A stretch of DNA of 32,732 nucleotides from Zobellia amurskyensis (GCF_009725985.1 NZ_RCNR01000053.1:1-32732); one strand, 5' to 3'; counted from the first letter of the stretch, positions 8,406-17,313 are shown. Program-made: numbers and translations. Notes: generated from the letters alone by a model not told the origin.

Positions 8406-9704
8406 CTAAAATTCTATAATGCCTTTTTCGTAAAGTTTCAATAAATGGTCTTTATCTGTTTCATTACCTATATGGTTTTTAATGTCTTCTTTCAGGCATT
8501 CTAATTCCGTAAATACTACAGAACGGTTTTCATCAGAGATGTTTGGTCCTTTAGTTATGAACTGTAATGCTCCTATTAACTCATGCATAACTGCACTGTC
8601 TTGTTTAGCGTATAATCTAATGGGTTGGATTATGATACGCATGAGTTCGCTTGCTGTTATATTATGCTTGATTAAAATGCATTTGCCATTTTCTACTGGT
8701 TGAGAGGTAATGTGCGGAAACTGAAGGTACTTGCGCAACAATCTTCCCAATTTAGCAATGGCATCAATTGCGGTGCCAGGGTCATTAATTCCTGGGGACA
8801 TAGCTTTTACGGCAATTTCCATTAGTTTGATCATTCCACCAACCCCTTTATCATTTTCATGGCGGTCAGAAGATATATCAATACAGAACATAAGATTTTC
8901 CAACTCATCATTGGACACCGTTTCCCTAATCCTTAAAATGGGCATTCCTTCCCATAAATGTTTGTTCAAATAAGGTATAATCTCTATCTGATTTTCTTGT
9001 TTCTCAATAGACTTTTCAAGCAGTCTACTATCAAAACCTCTAAAATATCCTGTCTTTTTGCTGTTTAAGACTATCCATTCTGAGGTATCAATATATTGTA
9101 ACGCTATTTTTGAAACTTGGGAATTGGTTAATTCGTGCTCTGCATACCCATTACACTTGTCAAAAATTTTATCAATAATATTATGTATTTGAATGGCCCC
9201 GGAAATACTATGTATGAAATAAACAAAGAGCCCTATACACAATACACATAAAATGGCAGCCAGCATGGTAGATAATCCCATAGTATTAGCTTCTATTCCG
9301 CGAGCACCAAGAGAAGTTAGGATTATAATACAATAGAGCAGCGTACCTACATAGGTGCCCAAGATAAATTGATGCTTACTGTTTGAGATTAGGCCGGGAA
9401 GAAGTCTTGGCGAAAAATTAGATGAAGCCTGACTCAGTACCACCATAACCATTGAAAAGCTAAAAACGGTAAGCGAAATTATCCCACCAATGAAAACCGA
9501 TAGAATAGAACGGGCCGTCTCATAGTCCTGTATAAAAAGATAGGGTATGTTATCTTTAATCGATTGTGTAATTTTCCAGTTTTCCAATGTCAAGGCCAGC
9601 ATAGCCAAAATGACACATAGTATGGAAATAAGGACAGGATAGAAAGCAATGCTTCGCAGTACCTCCCGATATGTTTTCTGTAAAAATTTTATAATTTTTT
9701 TCAT
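8406..9704 (-). CDS. DUF2254 family predicted membrane protein
   Basis: A 432-residue inner-membrane protein of the DUF2254 family. Four hydrophobic segments are visible at about 21-40, 67-90, 113-133 and 143-166, followed by a soluble C-terminal half. Two family hallmarks are clear: VVLSQASSNFSPRLLPGLI right after the second segment (88-106) and SPGINDPGTAIDAI in the soluble part. No biochemical role is established for the family that I can cite with confidence. It is divergent from rlmF, with 171 nt between the two starts, and is followed by 150 nt with no gene before the nitroreductase. No operon partner is evident. Confidence 0.88.
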   Translation of the reverse strand: MKKIIKFLQKTYREVLRSIAFYPVLISILCVILAMLALTLENWKITQSIKDNIPYLFIQDYETARSILSVFIGGIISLTVFSFSMVMVVLSQASSNFSPRLLPGLISNSKHQFILGTYVGTLLYCIIILTSLGARGIEANTMGLSTMLAAILCVLCIGLFVYFIHSISGAIQIHNIIDKIFDKCNGYAEHELTNSQVSKIALQYIDTSEWIVLNSKKTGYFRGFDSRLLEKSIEKQENQIEIIPYLNKHLWEGMPILRIRETVSNDELENLMFCIDISSDRHENDKGVGGMIKLMEIAVKAMSPGINDPGTAIDAIAKLGRLLRKYLQFPHITSQPVENGKCILIKHNITASELMRIIIQPIRLYAKQDSAVMHELIGALQFITKGPNISDENRSVVFTELECLKEDIKNHIGNETDKDHLLKLYEKGIIEF

Positions 9705-9875
9705 TTCTACAATCAGATTTAAATGCCAATCTAGAGATACTGGATATTAATAAAGTAAACCAATCAGAAAAGTTAGCGCGTTATTTATATCTTGCCGTTT
9801 TATAGAAACCAATATGCGTAATTAAGCTATCTAAATTAGGCACTATTGAAAATCTTTATAACTCTAAAGTAAATC

Positions 9876-10829
9876 ATGTCCTCAGAAAAACCACAAGAAA
9901 AAGCACGTCTACACCCGCGAAACAAAAACCGAGAGCGGTATGATTTAGAGGCCTTAAAAACTTCCAAACCTGAATTAAAGGAGTTTATAAAACTTAATAA
10001 ATTTGGAGTAGAATCAATAGACTTTTCCAATCCACGGGCGGTTAAGTTGTTGAACACTGCCTTATTGAACCATTATTATGGTCTAAAAAACTGGGACTTT
10101 CCAGATGAAAACCTTTGTCCGCCTATACCTGGAAGAGCAGATTACATTCACCATATTGCGGATTTACTGGGTGAAAATAATTTTGGTAACATCCCCAAGG
10201 GTGATAAAATAGCTTGTTTTGATGTTGGCGTAGGTGCTAGTTGTATTTACCCAATAATTGGGGTAACTGAATATGGTTGGCAATTTTATGGTTCTGATAT
10301 TGACCCTAAATCAATTTTATCGGCACAGCAAATTGTGGAATCTAACCCATTACTTAAAGACAAGGTTGAATGTAGGTTGCAAAAAAGTACGAGAGATATT
10401 TTCCGTGGGGTTTTATCCCCTGAACAGAAAATAGACCTCGTGATAAGCAATCCTCCTTTTCATTCATCAATTGAAGAGGCACAAAAAGGAACCCGCAGAA
10501 AAATAAAGAACCTGTCCGGTAAAAAAGTAAAAACACCAGAACTCAATTTTTCGGGCATTAGCAATGAACTTATATATGATGGCGGAGAATCCAGATTTAT
10601 AGAGAATATGATTTGGGAGAGCAGAAGATTCTCTAAAAACTGTTTTATGTTCTCAACTTTAGTATCAAAAGAATCGAATCTCAAAAGAATTTACAAGTTA
10701 TTGGAGAAAGTTGAAGCCAACCAAATTAAAACCATTCCCATGGGTACGGGCAACAAATCTAGCCGTATTGTAGCTTGGACATTTTTCTCTGAAGAAGAGC
10801 AAAAAGATTGGGTTAAAACGAGATGGTAG
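9876..10829 (+). CDS. rlmF: 23S rRNA (adenine(1618)-N(6))-methyltransferase RlmF
   Basis: A 317-residue SAM-dependent methyltransferase that modifies A1618 of 23S rRNA. The N-terminal part carries the family opening RLHPRNKNRERYDLEAL (11-27) and DFSNPRAVKLLNTALL (49-64). The SAM-binding motif is FDVGVGASCIYPIIG (115-129), followed by the acidic loop GSDIDPKS (139-146). The catalytic amino-methylase motif is NPPFHSS at 192-198. Length is close to the E. coli enzyme (about 308). It is a single gene, divergent from the DUF2254 gene, with an A-rich leader before the ATG. There is nothing odd in it. Confidence 0.95.
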   Translation: MSSEKPQEKARLHPRNKNRERYDLEALKTSKPELKEFIKLNKFGVESIDFSNPRAVKLLNTALLNHYYGLKNWDFPDENLCPPIPGRADYIHHIADLLGENNFGNIPKGDKIACFDVGVGASCIYPIIGVTEYGWQFYGSDIDPKSILSAQQIVESNPLLKDKVECRLQKSTRDIFRGVLSPEQKIDLVISNPPFHSSIEEAQKGTRRKIKNLSGKKVKTPELNFSGISNELIYDGGESRFIENMIWESRRFSKNCFMFSTLVSKESNLKRIYKLLEKVEANQIKTIPMGTGNKSSRIVAWTFFSEEEQKDWVKTRW

Positions 10830-11162
10830 AACTAAGTAGGTTTGTGTTCTTATTTCTTTAAGTTACTCAAATCATTTTAGAGCTACCAACATTTGTATTT
10901 TCACTTTCCACAACAAACTATCGGGATTTTCACTATATTCCCGTGATAATGTGCGCTCTATATACGGTGACTCTTCCCGAAAATGGAGATTATCCTAAAC
11001 CTCTGATTCAGTATTTGACAACACTAATTCCCATCGAAAAAAATCTAAAAAAAACGTATAACTATCTAGTATTGATTAAATAAGAAATATGTAACTGCAC
11101 TTGACCCAAACAATATTGATTTCACTTTTCTGTTTTATTAACAACTAACCAACAAAAAAACC
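10830..11162. other. Intergenic region between rlmF and lpxD
   Basis: 333 nt with no convincing gene. One plus frame stays open for 73 codons (10862-11080) but has no start except an internal ATG leaving about 44 codons, and the composition is unremarkable. A short inverted repeat (CGGGA/TCCCG, around 10922-10943) is present. No clear rlmF terminator and no exact TAnnTTTG promoter was found. The A-rich stretch just before the lpxD ATG fits a Bacteroidota leader. Confidence 0.5.
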
Positions 11163-12158
11163 ATGGTATCTTACTCAATAAGTGAAATTAACAATATCTT
11201 AAAAGGCGAATTAATAGGCAATACCAATCAAAAAATAGAAGGCCCTGAAGAAATAAAAAAGGCGAACAATCAACAAATTACATTTATAGGAAGTACAAAA
11301 TATTCAAAACTTTGGATAGATTCAAAGGCCTGTGCCGCCCTTGTATGTCCAAAATCTACTATTGAACCTGGCGATAATAAAGCATTTATTAGAGTAAACA
11401 ATGTGGATTTAGCTATGGGCCGAATATTGGAACTTTTTAGTCCTACAACACCCGTTTTTGATACAGATATACACCCAACGGCCGTGGTACACGAATCTGC
11501 AAAAATTGGTAATGGCTGCAAGATTGGCGCTAATTGCTATGTGGGCAAAGATGTAGAATTAGGAAAAGACGTTATTTTATACCCCAATGTTTGTGTGTTT
11601 GACGAAACCATAATTGGCGAAGGTACCGTTGTGTGGTCCGGAACTGTTATTCGTGAACGCTGTGTTATTGGTAGTCATTGTATTTTTCATATTAATGTAA
11701 GTATTGGCGCAGATGGATTTGGATATAGACCTAGTGACGACGGCAGAGGATTGGTTAAGATACCCCAAATAGGAAACGTAATTATTGGTCATCACGTAGA
11801 AATAGGGGCCAATTCTTGTGTAGACAGAGCAAAATTTAGCTCCACCATTATTGGTGATGGTTGTAAAATTGACAACCTAGTGCAAATTGCACACAATAGT
11901 GTTATGGGGCGTTCTTGTATTATGGCAGGACACAGTGGCCTTGCGGGTTCTGTTACTTTGGGAGATGGTGTTATTATTGGTGGAAGTGCCTCCATTAAAG
12001 ACCATACAACCATACATTCTGGCGCTACAGTTGCCGCTGGATCAGGAGTTATGAGTGACGTTGAGGCAGGAAAAACCGTCTTAGGTTACCCGGCGCAAGA
12101 TGCTAGAGCCATGCTTAAAGAATGGGCAGTGATAAGGAAGCTTGTTAAAAATCAATAA
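11163..12158 (+). CDS. lpxD: UDP-3-O-acylglucosamine N-acyltransferase (LpxD)
   Basis: A 331-residue left-handed beta-helix acyltransferase that adds the N-linked hydroxyacyl chain in lipid A synthesis. The N-terminal non-repetitive domain (about 1-100, with [13 protein letters not shown]) is the LpxD uridine-binding domain. Hexapeptide repeats run from about 104 to 300. The catalytic base is His244 in [12 protein letters not shown], matching the IAHN motif of characterised enzymes. The C-terminus ([21 protein letters not shown]) is the usual helical trimer-contact tail. Length matches the family (about 340). In Bacteroidota the usual lpxD sits in an operon with lpxC-fabZ and lpxA; here it stands alone, so it may be the second paralog many flavobacteria carry. 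The bidirectional terminator follows 66 nt after the stop. Confidence 0.92.
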   Translation: MVSYSISEINNILKGELIGNTNQKIEGPEEIKKANNQQITFIGSTKYSKLWIDSKACAALVCPKSTIEPGDNKAFIRVNNVDLAMGRILELFSPTTPVFDTDIHPTAVVHESAKIGNGCKIGANCYVGKDVELGKDVILYPNVCVFDETIIGEGTVVWSGTVIRERCVIGSHCIFHINVSIGADGFGYRPSDDGRGLVKIPQIGNVIIGHHVEIGANSCVDRAKFSSTIIGDGCKIDNLVQIAHNSVMGRSCIMAGHSGLAGSVTLGDGVIIGGSASIKDHTTIHSGATVAAGSGVMSDVEAGKTVLGYPAQDARAMLKEWAVIRKLVKNQ

Positions 12159-12224
12159 CAAGACTTTACCCGTTTAATTATTCCACAGCTTTGTAGATTT
12201 AATAGCTAAGAAAATATATAAAAC

Positions 12225-12256
12225 AAAAAAAGCTTTACATAATGTAAAGCTTTTTT
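12225..12256. terminator. Bidirectional intrinsic terminator between lpxD and the response regulator
   Basis: AGCTTTACAT (12231-12240) pairs with ATGTAAAGCT (12242-12251), flanked by six A on the left and a run of T on the right. The structure therefore reads as stem plus T-run on both strands. It sits between two convergent genes, 66 nt past the lpxD stop and 58 nt past the regulator stop. Confidence 0.85.
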
Positions 12257-12267
12257 CTTGAAAGGTT

Positions 12268-12290
12268 GGAGGTTCTCCTATTGAACCTCC
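12268..12290 (-). other. Stem-loop in the 3' region of the response regulator gene
   Basis: GGAGGTTC and GAACCTCC form a perfect 8-bp stem with a 7-nt loop, 24 nt past the regulator stop and just before the bidirectional terminator. No T-run follows on either strand, so it is more likely a 3'-UTR structure than a terminator. Confidence 0.5.
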
Positions 12291-12314
12291 GGGGAAAAGC
12301 AACTAATTTCCAAT

Positions 12315-12956
12315 TTAAACGAGTGCATTAGAATACTCTAATTCTTGCAACTTTCTAAGAGCTTCCGATTTGGAATTGACATCTAGTTTTAAGTAGATGT
12401 TCTGTACATGAAAGTTGATTGCACTTGCAGTTACGAATAATTTCTCGGCAATGGTCTTATAGGTAGCACCTTGGCTCAAATAATCAATTACCTGATTCTC
12501 TCTTTCTGAGAAAAACTCATTCGATTTTCGCTGAAACTTTGAAATAATCTGACTAATAATATCATTGCTCATTGTTGCGCCTTCTGACTTGATGGAATCA
12601 AGGGCATTGTAAAGGGCGCGTTCAGTCACCGGTTTGGATAGGTAGCCATTTGCGGTATTTTTGAACGCTTTTTTGACCAAGTCAAAATTGTTCTGGGCGC
12701 TGAGCATGATAATCTTTACTTTCGGGTCTTTCTTTCTAAAAAGACGAATACCTTCTATGCCATTAATTTCAGGCAAAGAGACTTCTGAAAAAATAATGTC
12801 TGGCGAAATAGCATCATAGTCAGCCAAAGCATCTTTCACCGAAGCGTAAATTCCTTTTAGGGAATACTCTAGGTAAGAGTCAAAATACGTTTCATAAGAT
12901 TCATGCGATGTTACATCATTATCGATCACGATAATTTTTAAAATGTTAGTTTCCAT
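12315..12956 (-). CDS. LuxR/NarL-type response regulator with Asp-to-Glu phosphoacceptor
   Basis: A 213-residue protein with a receiver domain (about 6-125) and a C-terminal LuxR-type helix-turn-helix (about 147-202: FFSERENQVIDYL, ATYKTIAEKLFVTASAINFH). The receiver keeps the switch Ser86 (IIMLSAQ) and the conserved Lys108 (LSKPV). The phosphoacceptor position is changed: PDIIFSEVSLPEINGIE places Glu58 where family members have Asp. The acidic pocket reads IDND rather than DD (Asp12, Asn13, Asp14). Glu at this site often mimics phosphorylation, so the protein may be constitutively active or regulated without a kinase; that is inference. No histidine kinase lies next to it. The upstream neighbour on this strand is the PorP-SPOR gene, beyond a terminator and about 720 nt of non-coding DNA. 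Confidence 0.9.
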   Translation of the reverse strand: METNILKIIVIDNDVTSHESYETYFDSYLEYSLKGIYASVKDALADYDAISPDIIFSEVSLPEINGIEGIRLFRKKDPKVKIIMLSAQNNFDLVKKAFKNTANGYLSKPVTERALYNALDSIKSEGATMSNDIISQIISKFQRKSNEFFSERENQVIDYLSQGATYKTIAEKLFVTASAINFHVQNIYLKLDVNSKSEALRKLQELEYSNALV

Positions 12957-13590
12957 GGTAGTGGGATTTTTAGCACCCTATTGAAAATCAACAGAATACC
13001 TGGTTAAATTTGGGATTTACTATTAATAGATAATCGCTCGGTAAAGCGACATTTTATTCAAATTTGGGCGTAGGGAGGCTCTTTCTCTATGATTAAAAAA
13101 TCATGAGATTTTGTTATCCGTTTTTTTGTGCTTGGAATTAAGACCTATGGTTATGACAGTCTTCTGCCGGGCCTTAGTTAAAAACTAAAACAGATATATA
13201 CGCTATACGCTGGGTGAATCTTTATGTTTTATTGCTGTAGGTAAAGCTCTAAAACCTAAAATAAATTCTTTGAAATTTCATCTCTATCAGACGCAGAGAT
13301 GTTGCACTTTTATGAAGTGATCAAGTGTGCTTTTCTTGTGGTAATGTTGTAGGTAATGAAACATGGTTTGTGAGATTTGGGGATTAATAAATAGGTTTTA
13401 TTGGTATGATTATAATCAAACTTAAACATTATTTCCATAGCGCTAACCTTAAGATCGCCCATTTTCGTTAAAATGCAGCCAAACCACCTGCTCTATTGCA
13501 TTATAACGGTATTTTCGTACCAATTATCGATGCTATTAAATCAAAAATTTAGTTAAAAAGAGTGTGAAATCTATGTAGATTGTTGTGTAA
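12957..13590. other. Long non-coding region upstream of the response regulator
   Basis: About 630 nt with no open frame that starts and looks coding. It contains a small inverted repeat ATGATT/AATCAT at 13089-13104 with a partly paired flank (CTC/GAG) and several T-runs. Its length is unusual for this compact window and suggests a long leader, a regulatory region or an unrecognised small RNA, but I cannot point to a conserved structure or an exact TAnnTTTG promoter. Confidence 0.45.
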
Positions 13591-13620
13591 AACAAAAAAA
13601 CAGCGGGGCCTCCCCCGCTG
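13591..13620 (-). terminator. Intrinsic terminator after the PorP-SPOR gene
   Basis: CAGCGGGG (13601-13608) and CCCCGCTG (13613-13620) form a GC-rich 8-bp stem with a CCTC loop. On the minus strand a run of seven T follows (A run at 13594-13600). It lies 58 nt past the stop of the minus-strand gene at 13678 and ends that transcript. Confidence 0.9.
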
Positions 13621-13677
13621 CTTATAGCCTAATTCTCTACCAAAAAATCAGGTCCCACTAACCATAAGTTAATATTG

Positions 13678-15546
13678 TTATTGATCTTCGTACATGTTAT
13701 TCACTACTGCCGAATGATCATCTACTTGCATAATCCATTTTTCGTCGTTGTACTTTCCGTTAAGGTTAGAAACATAAGCTGTTTCTGCCTCTTCTTTATA
13801 ATTGTAATCTGCCAAGTATACATAATGTAATCCGTTTTCTTTGTTGTAAAACTGTCTGGCATCAAGACCTTGTTCCTTTAAAGTTTGCATAAAGGCATTC
13901 AAATATTTTTTGTTCTTGTATACATTAGCTATTACATAATAACCGGATTTTACACCAACTATATCTGACTGATTTAATATTTTTATAGGAAGTTTTACGT
14001 AATCCTTTATTTCTTTTGCATTACTATTCTCTTCCACAATTGATTTAGAACTTGTTTCTGCAACAACCTCTATAGTTCTTTCTTGTTGTTCGTTACTTGC
14101 CTCAGACATTCTTGAATCGTTCAAGACCAAAAAGTCACTTACATCATTAAACCTTGCATCATTATCCTGATTAGAAGCTTCTATAGTCTTAGGAGCGTTG
14201 TTTTCTGTGTTAGCAGCTAAGGCTGTATATTCTGGAGGAACTGGCATTATATCTTCTTCAACCTTTGGTTTAAGGTTCTCTTTAATCTCTTGTTTAAGTA
14301 CGTCTACCAAAGACTTAAGGCGTTCTTCAAAAGCAGCATCACGTGCAGCATCAATTGAATCTTGTCTTAAAATCATCTCATCTAAAATCAATCGGTTTTC
14401 ATATGCCATACCGTTGATGTCTCCTTGCATATCTGCAGCTGTAGGCGCATTAAAGTTTCTACTGTTGGTAGTGTTGTTGTTTCTTTTCTTATTTTCCTTG
14501 TTCTCGGCAGTCAATCTTAAAATTTGTTCCTCGTAGTTTCTTACAATACGGTCTACTTTAGCATCATCAGAGCTATCTGCATAAGCATCCATACTAGAAC
14601 CGTGGTTATCAAAAGTATAAGCTAAAGATATTTCATGGTTCCAACCTAAATCGGCATCATCCGTCATCAAGTCTTTTTCTAATAAATATCCTAAAGACAT
14701 ACGTTTGCTCAAGTTAAAACCTAGTCCTAAAGAAAGACCATAGTCATCATCAAAATTTGTTTGAAGCCAACCGTAATTTGGTAAGTCTAACAATACAGAT
14801 CCTACATAACCCAATCCACCATCTTTGTTCTTACCAACTTGTACCATTGGCATTAAACGTGCATTGGCAAAAAGACCTCTATTGGCCAAAAATTGGTGTG
14901 TATACTGTACAGAAGCTTTTACACTCTTTGTACTAAGGTTCGTTAAAAATTCATTGGTTGTTTGGTTATATTTAAAAAGCTCAGTAGCATAAAGACCAAA
15001 GTCAAAACCTCCTAAAGACAGGGTTACTCCTGGTTGAATGGCTATTTTACTCTCTTTTTTAGCTTCTGATATCTTAGTATCCGTATCGGCTACCACTATT
15101 CTGTTTTGATCTAAACCTTCTGTATAATATGTAATGTTCGTACCAAAAGTTAATCTACTCTCGTCACCTAATTTTACGGCTGTGGCGTAATTGGCGTTAA
15201 AACCAAATTCTTGAACGACACCAGACCATTGGCTATACACACTAATACCTAGTGCAGCATGATCGTTAAGCTTATTGCTAAAGCCTAAAAAGTAGTTTTG
15301 GTTGTTATCTTCAAACGTAGCATATTGGTTTCTGTGAAGAACGTTAATATATGATTTGTTCTCTCTTACCAACGAAAATGTTGGGTTGATCAAAAATCTG
15401 TTAAAGAACAACTGATTGTGATATGTGCTCTTTGTATTTATTTCAGTTACTGCTTCTTGCCCGTAGTTGGACTGTGTACCGAAGAACATGGCACATAATA
15501 AAAGGAGCAGGTAGATTGTGTTGATATTATTTTTTTTGTAGCTCAT
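13678..15546 (-). CDS. PorP/SprF-type outer-membrane protein with C-terminal SPOR-like domain
   Basis: A 622-residue outer-membrane protein. A signal peptide (cleavage near YGQ, about residue 30) precedes the PorP/SprF signature: FFNRFLINPTFSLV then NVLHRNQYATFED and the repeated barrel strands ALGISVYSQW and LTFGTNITYYTEGL, ending near YTFDNHGS (about 315). A charged, partly coiled-coil linker follows (about 325-440, with EEQILRLTAENKENKK and ERLKSLVDVLKQEIKENLK), then a low-complexity stretch. The last ~80 residues (about 533-608: GYYVIANVYKNKKYLNAFMQ, then LHYVYLADY and WIMQV) look like a SPOR peptidoglycan-binding domain. PorP/SprF proteins act in the type IX secretion/gliding machinery and normally stop after the barrel at about 300-350 residues. 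The upstream PD40 gene on the same strand is the likely partner. The SPOR call rests on pattern, not on a search. Confidence 0.85.
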   Translation of the reverse strand: MSYKKNNINTIYLLLLLCAMFFGTQSNYGQEAVTEINTKSTYHNQLFFNRFLINPTFSLVRENKSYINVLHRNQYATFEDNNQNYFLGFSNKLNDHAALGISVYSQWSGVVQEFGFNANYATAVKLGDESRLTFGTNITYYTEGLDQNRIVVADTDTKISEAKKESKIAIQPGVTLSLGGFDFGLYATELFKYNQTTNEFLTNLSTKSVKASVQYTHQFLANRGLFANARLMPMVQVGKNKDGGLGYVGSVLLDLPNYGWLQTNFDDDYGLSLGLGFNLSKRMSLGYLLEKDLMTDDADLGWNHEISLAYTFDNHGSSMDAYADSSDDAKVDRIVRNYEEQILRLTAENKENKKRNNNTTNSRNFNAPTAADMQGDINGMAYENRLILDEMILRQDSIDAARDAAFEERLKSLVDVLKQEIKENLKPKVEEDIMPVPPEYTALAANTENNAPKTIEASNQDNDARFNDVSDFLVLNDSRMSEASNEQQERTIEVVAETSSKSIVEENSNAKEIKDYVKLPIKILNQSDIVGVKSGYYVIANVYKNKKYLNAFMQTLKEQGLDARQFYNKENGLHYVYLADYNYKEEAETAYVSNLNGKYNDEKWIMQVDDHSAVVNNMYEDQ

Positions 15547-15677
15547 GGTAGTGATATTTGGGATTATTGAAAACTGTGGTAATACGGTGTGTTCTAATTT
15601 TTTTGAAACTTTGAACTCTTTTGGTAGATGTCCATACTTTCTTAGAACATTTAGATTACCTAAAATTGGGTTATAAA

Positions 15678-15697
15678 CCGGCGACGGTAATCGCCGG
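15678..15697 (-). terminator. Hairpin between the PD40 and PorP-SPOR genes
   Basis: CCGGCGA and TCGCCGG form a perfect GC-rich 7-bp stem with a 6-nt loop, 24 nt past the PD40 stop. On the minus strand only TTTATAA follows, a weak T-run. It may be a partial terminator or an RNA-stability element that sets different levels of the two proteins. Confidence 0.5.
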
Positions 15698-15720
15698 CTC
15701 TATCTTATCCCCCATTTTTA

Positions 15721-16986
15721 TTAATCTTCCTCAAACAAATTGGAAGTGTATCGTGCTTTAGAATCTACATTAAAGGCTTCAAGTGTGCGGTAATCGCCAT
15801 TTTCTTCTTCAGTTTGCCTTTTGTTAGCATAGGTAAAAGCCACTTTTTCTACGGTACTTTTGTTATTGCCTCTGTTAGACATTACATATCCTTTACCGTT
15901 ATCTGATGTAAATGATATAGCAAAATCATCTTCGTTACTATTAATAGGACTGCCAAGGTTAACGGCTAAGTCTACATGTTTTTGACCTACCTGAGTCATA
16001 TAAACATCAAGTCCGCCTTGTCCTTTTCTTCCCTCAGAGGCAAAAAACAATGTATTGGTTCCAACCACATTAGGATAAAGGTCATCTTTTTTAGTGTTTA
16101 CCTTTTGACCAAGATTCTTGGCAACACCCATGCTTCCATCTTTACGAATGGCTGATACATAAATATCATACTCACCAAAAGTTCCTGGCATATTGGAGGC
16201 AAAAAACAAACGTTTTCCGTCAGATGATATAGAAGGGTGCATAGCAGACGCATGTTTTGGAGCAACGGCTACTTCCTTTATATTCTTCCACTCACCACTT
16301 ACTTTTTCGGCTCTGTAAATCTTATGTACTTCTTCGCTTTTAGAGAAAACTCCGTACAAAGGTTTTACTTCTACCTTTTTACTAAAATATGCGGTCCGTC
16401 CATCCGGTGTTACGGCAACTGGCATTTTATAACCATTATGGTCTTCATTTTCCTCGCCTAAGAAAGTTCTAAGTTCATTTTCAACAATTGTTTGATCGTC
16501 TACTATAAACTGTCCATCTTTTCGCTGAAAATCTAACTCTCTATACCTTTGTGTTAAAGGTTGATCCAAAATATTTTTGGAATTTTGTTTTTTTACTTTA
16601 TAATCAGACTCAATTTGAGCGACCCAATCATTATTGTCGGAACTGGTAGCTGATCCAATATTTTGAGATTTGGTCATAGCGTAATCATAACGCTTCTGAT
16701 AATTTTTGTTTAAGGTGCCAGAACTGTTTACCTCCTTTAACTTATCATACCAAAACAAAGCGGTATCATAGTTTTTGTTCAGGAAGTTGGCATTACCCAA
16801 GTCTTCAAAGATGGCTTTATCCTTATACCCTTGTTTTTTAAGGTACTGGTAGTTGTCCATCCTCTTGTTGGTAGCCTGATGAATCTCGGTAGCATTACTA
16901 CTACTAGAATACTGGGCAGTCATAGAACTGCAACAGCACGAAAAGACGCAGGCAAAAAGCACATTGTAGGTTAGCGCATTTTTCAT
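15721..16986 (-). CDS. PD40 beta-propeller envelope protein, PorE-like but without OmpA domain
   Basis: A 421-residue exported protein. The signal peptide ends in a Cys-rich stretch (CVFSCCCSSMTAQ, 13-25); VFSC could serve as a lipobox with Cys17, or cleavage could follow TAQ. A TPR-like segment covers about 40-105 (AIFEDLGNANFLNKNYDTAL). WD40-like PD40 repeats follow at about 190-385: VAVTPDGRTAYFSK, HPSISSDGKRLFFASNMPG, LYPNVVGTNTLFFASEG and FAISFTSDNGKGYVMSNRG. This TPR-PD40 order is that of PorE-type periplasmic proteins of the type IX secretion system, but those continue into an OmpA peptidoglycan-binding domain; this one stops after the propeller with a short acidic tail. It is the first gene of a probable two-gene unit with the PorP-SPOR gene 174 nt downstream. 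Confidence 0.85.
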   Translation of the reverse strand: MKNALTYNVLFACVFSCCCSSMTAQYSSSSNATEIHQATNKRMDNYQYLKKQGYKDKAIFEDLGNANFLNKNYDTALFWYDKLKEVNSSGTLNKNYQKRYDYAMTKSQNIGSATSSDNNDWVAQIESDYKVKKQNSKNILDQPLTQRYRELDFQRKDGQFIVDDQTIVENELRTFLGEENEDHNGYKMPVAVTPDGRTAYFSKKVEVKPLYGVFSKSEEVHKIYRAEKVSGEWKNIKEVAVAPKHASAMHPSISSDGKRLFFASNMPGTFGEYDIYVSAIRKDGSMGVAKNLGQKVNTKKDDLYPNVVGTNTLFFASEGRKGQGGLDVYMTQVGQKHVDLAVNLGSPINSNEDDFAISFTSDNGKGYVMSNRGNNKSTVEKVAFTYANKRQTEEENGDYRTLEAFNVDSKARYTSNLFEED

Positions 16987-17296
16987 AATAAATTCGATTA
17001 GGGGTTAATATCTTCGACAAAGTTCTATAAAACTCTTACAACTATACTTAGCAATAATTCATAGGTTTTCAATAAAATCATGTTTTTTTATGTTAAAATC
17101 ATCGATAAACTGCATATTTTTCAGTTCAAGCACCAAAAAATCGGATTAAGTAACAATTATTTTACTAGTAATTACTAATAACCTGTAGCTGAAAAATTTC
17201 GATCTGAATGAATTAAGAAGGTGAAAATCAATGTGATTACCTTAAATAAGTTAAAATTTTAACAAGTAGCATAGTATATCATAGAAGTATTATTCT
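16987..17296. other. Divergent intergenic region between the PD40 and TetR genes
   Basis: AT-rich region shared by two divergent genes. It holds a short palindrome TTACTAGTAA (17162-17171) and a pair of distant inverted 9-mers (ATTTTTCAG and CTGAAAAAT, around 17116-17204). No open frame with a start looks coding. The PD40 promoter must be here, but I find no exact TAnnTTTG on the minus strand. Confidence 0.4.
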
Positions 17297-17304
17297 TACA
17301 TTTG
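17297..17304 (+). promoter_or_regulatory. Putative -7 element of the tetR promoter
   Basis: TACATTTG matches the Bacteroidota consensus TAnnTTTG exactly and lies 51 nt before the TetR ATG. The predicted start of transcription, around 17310, falls directly before the palindromic operator. No clear -33 TTG is seen. Confidence 0.55.
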
Positions 17305-17313
17305 CATAAAAAG

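Noticed and set aside
10862-11083. An open plus-strand frame of 73 codons between rlmF and lpxD
   Set aside because: It has no start codon except an internal ATG leaving about 44 codons, no leader that fits, and no recognisable protein feature; chance openness in a 333-nt AT-rich gap is enough to explain it.
13089-13104. ATGATT/AATCAT inverted repeat as a regulator binding site
   Set aside because: Six-base arms in AT-rich DNA arise easily by chance, and nothing else about the place supports it.
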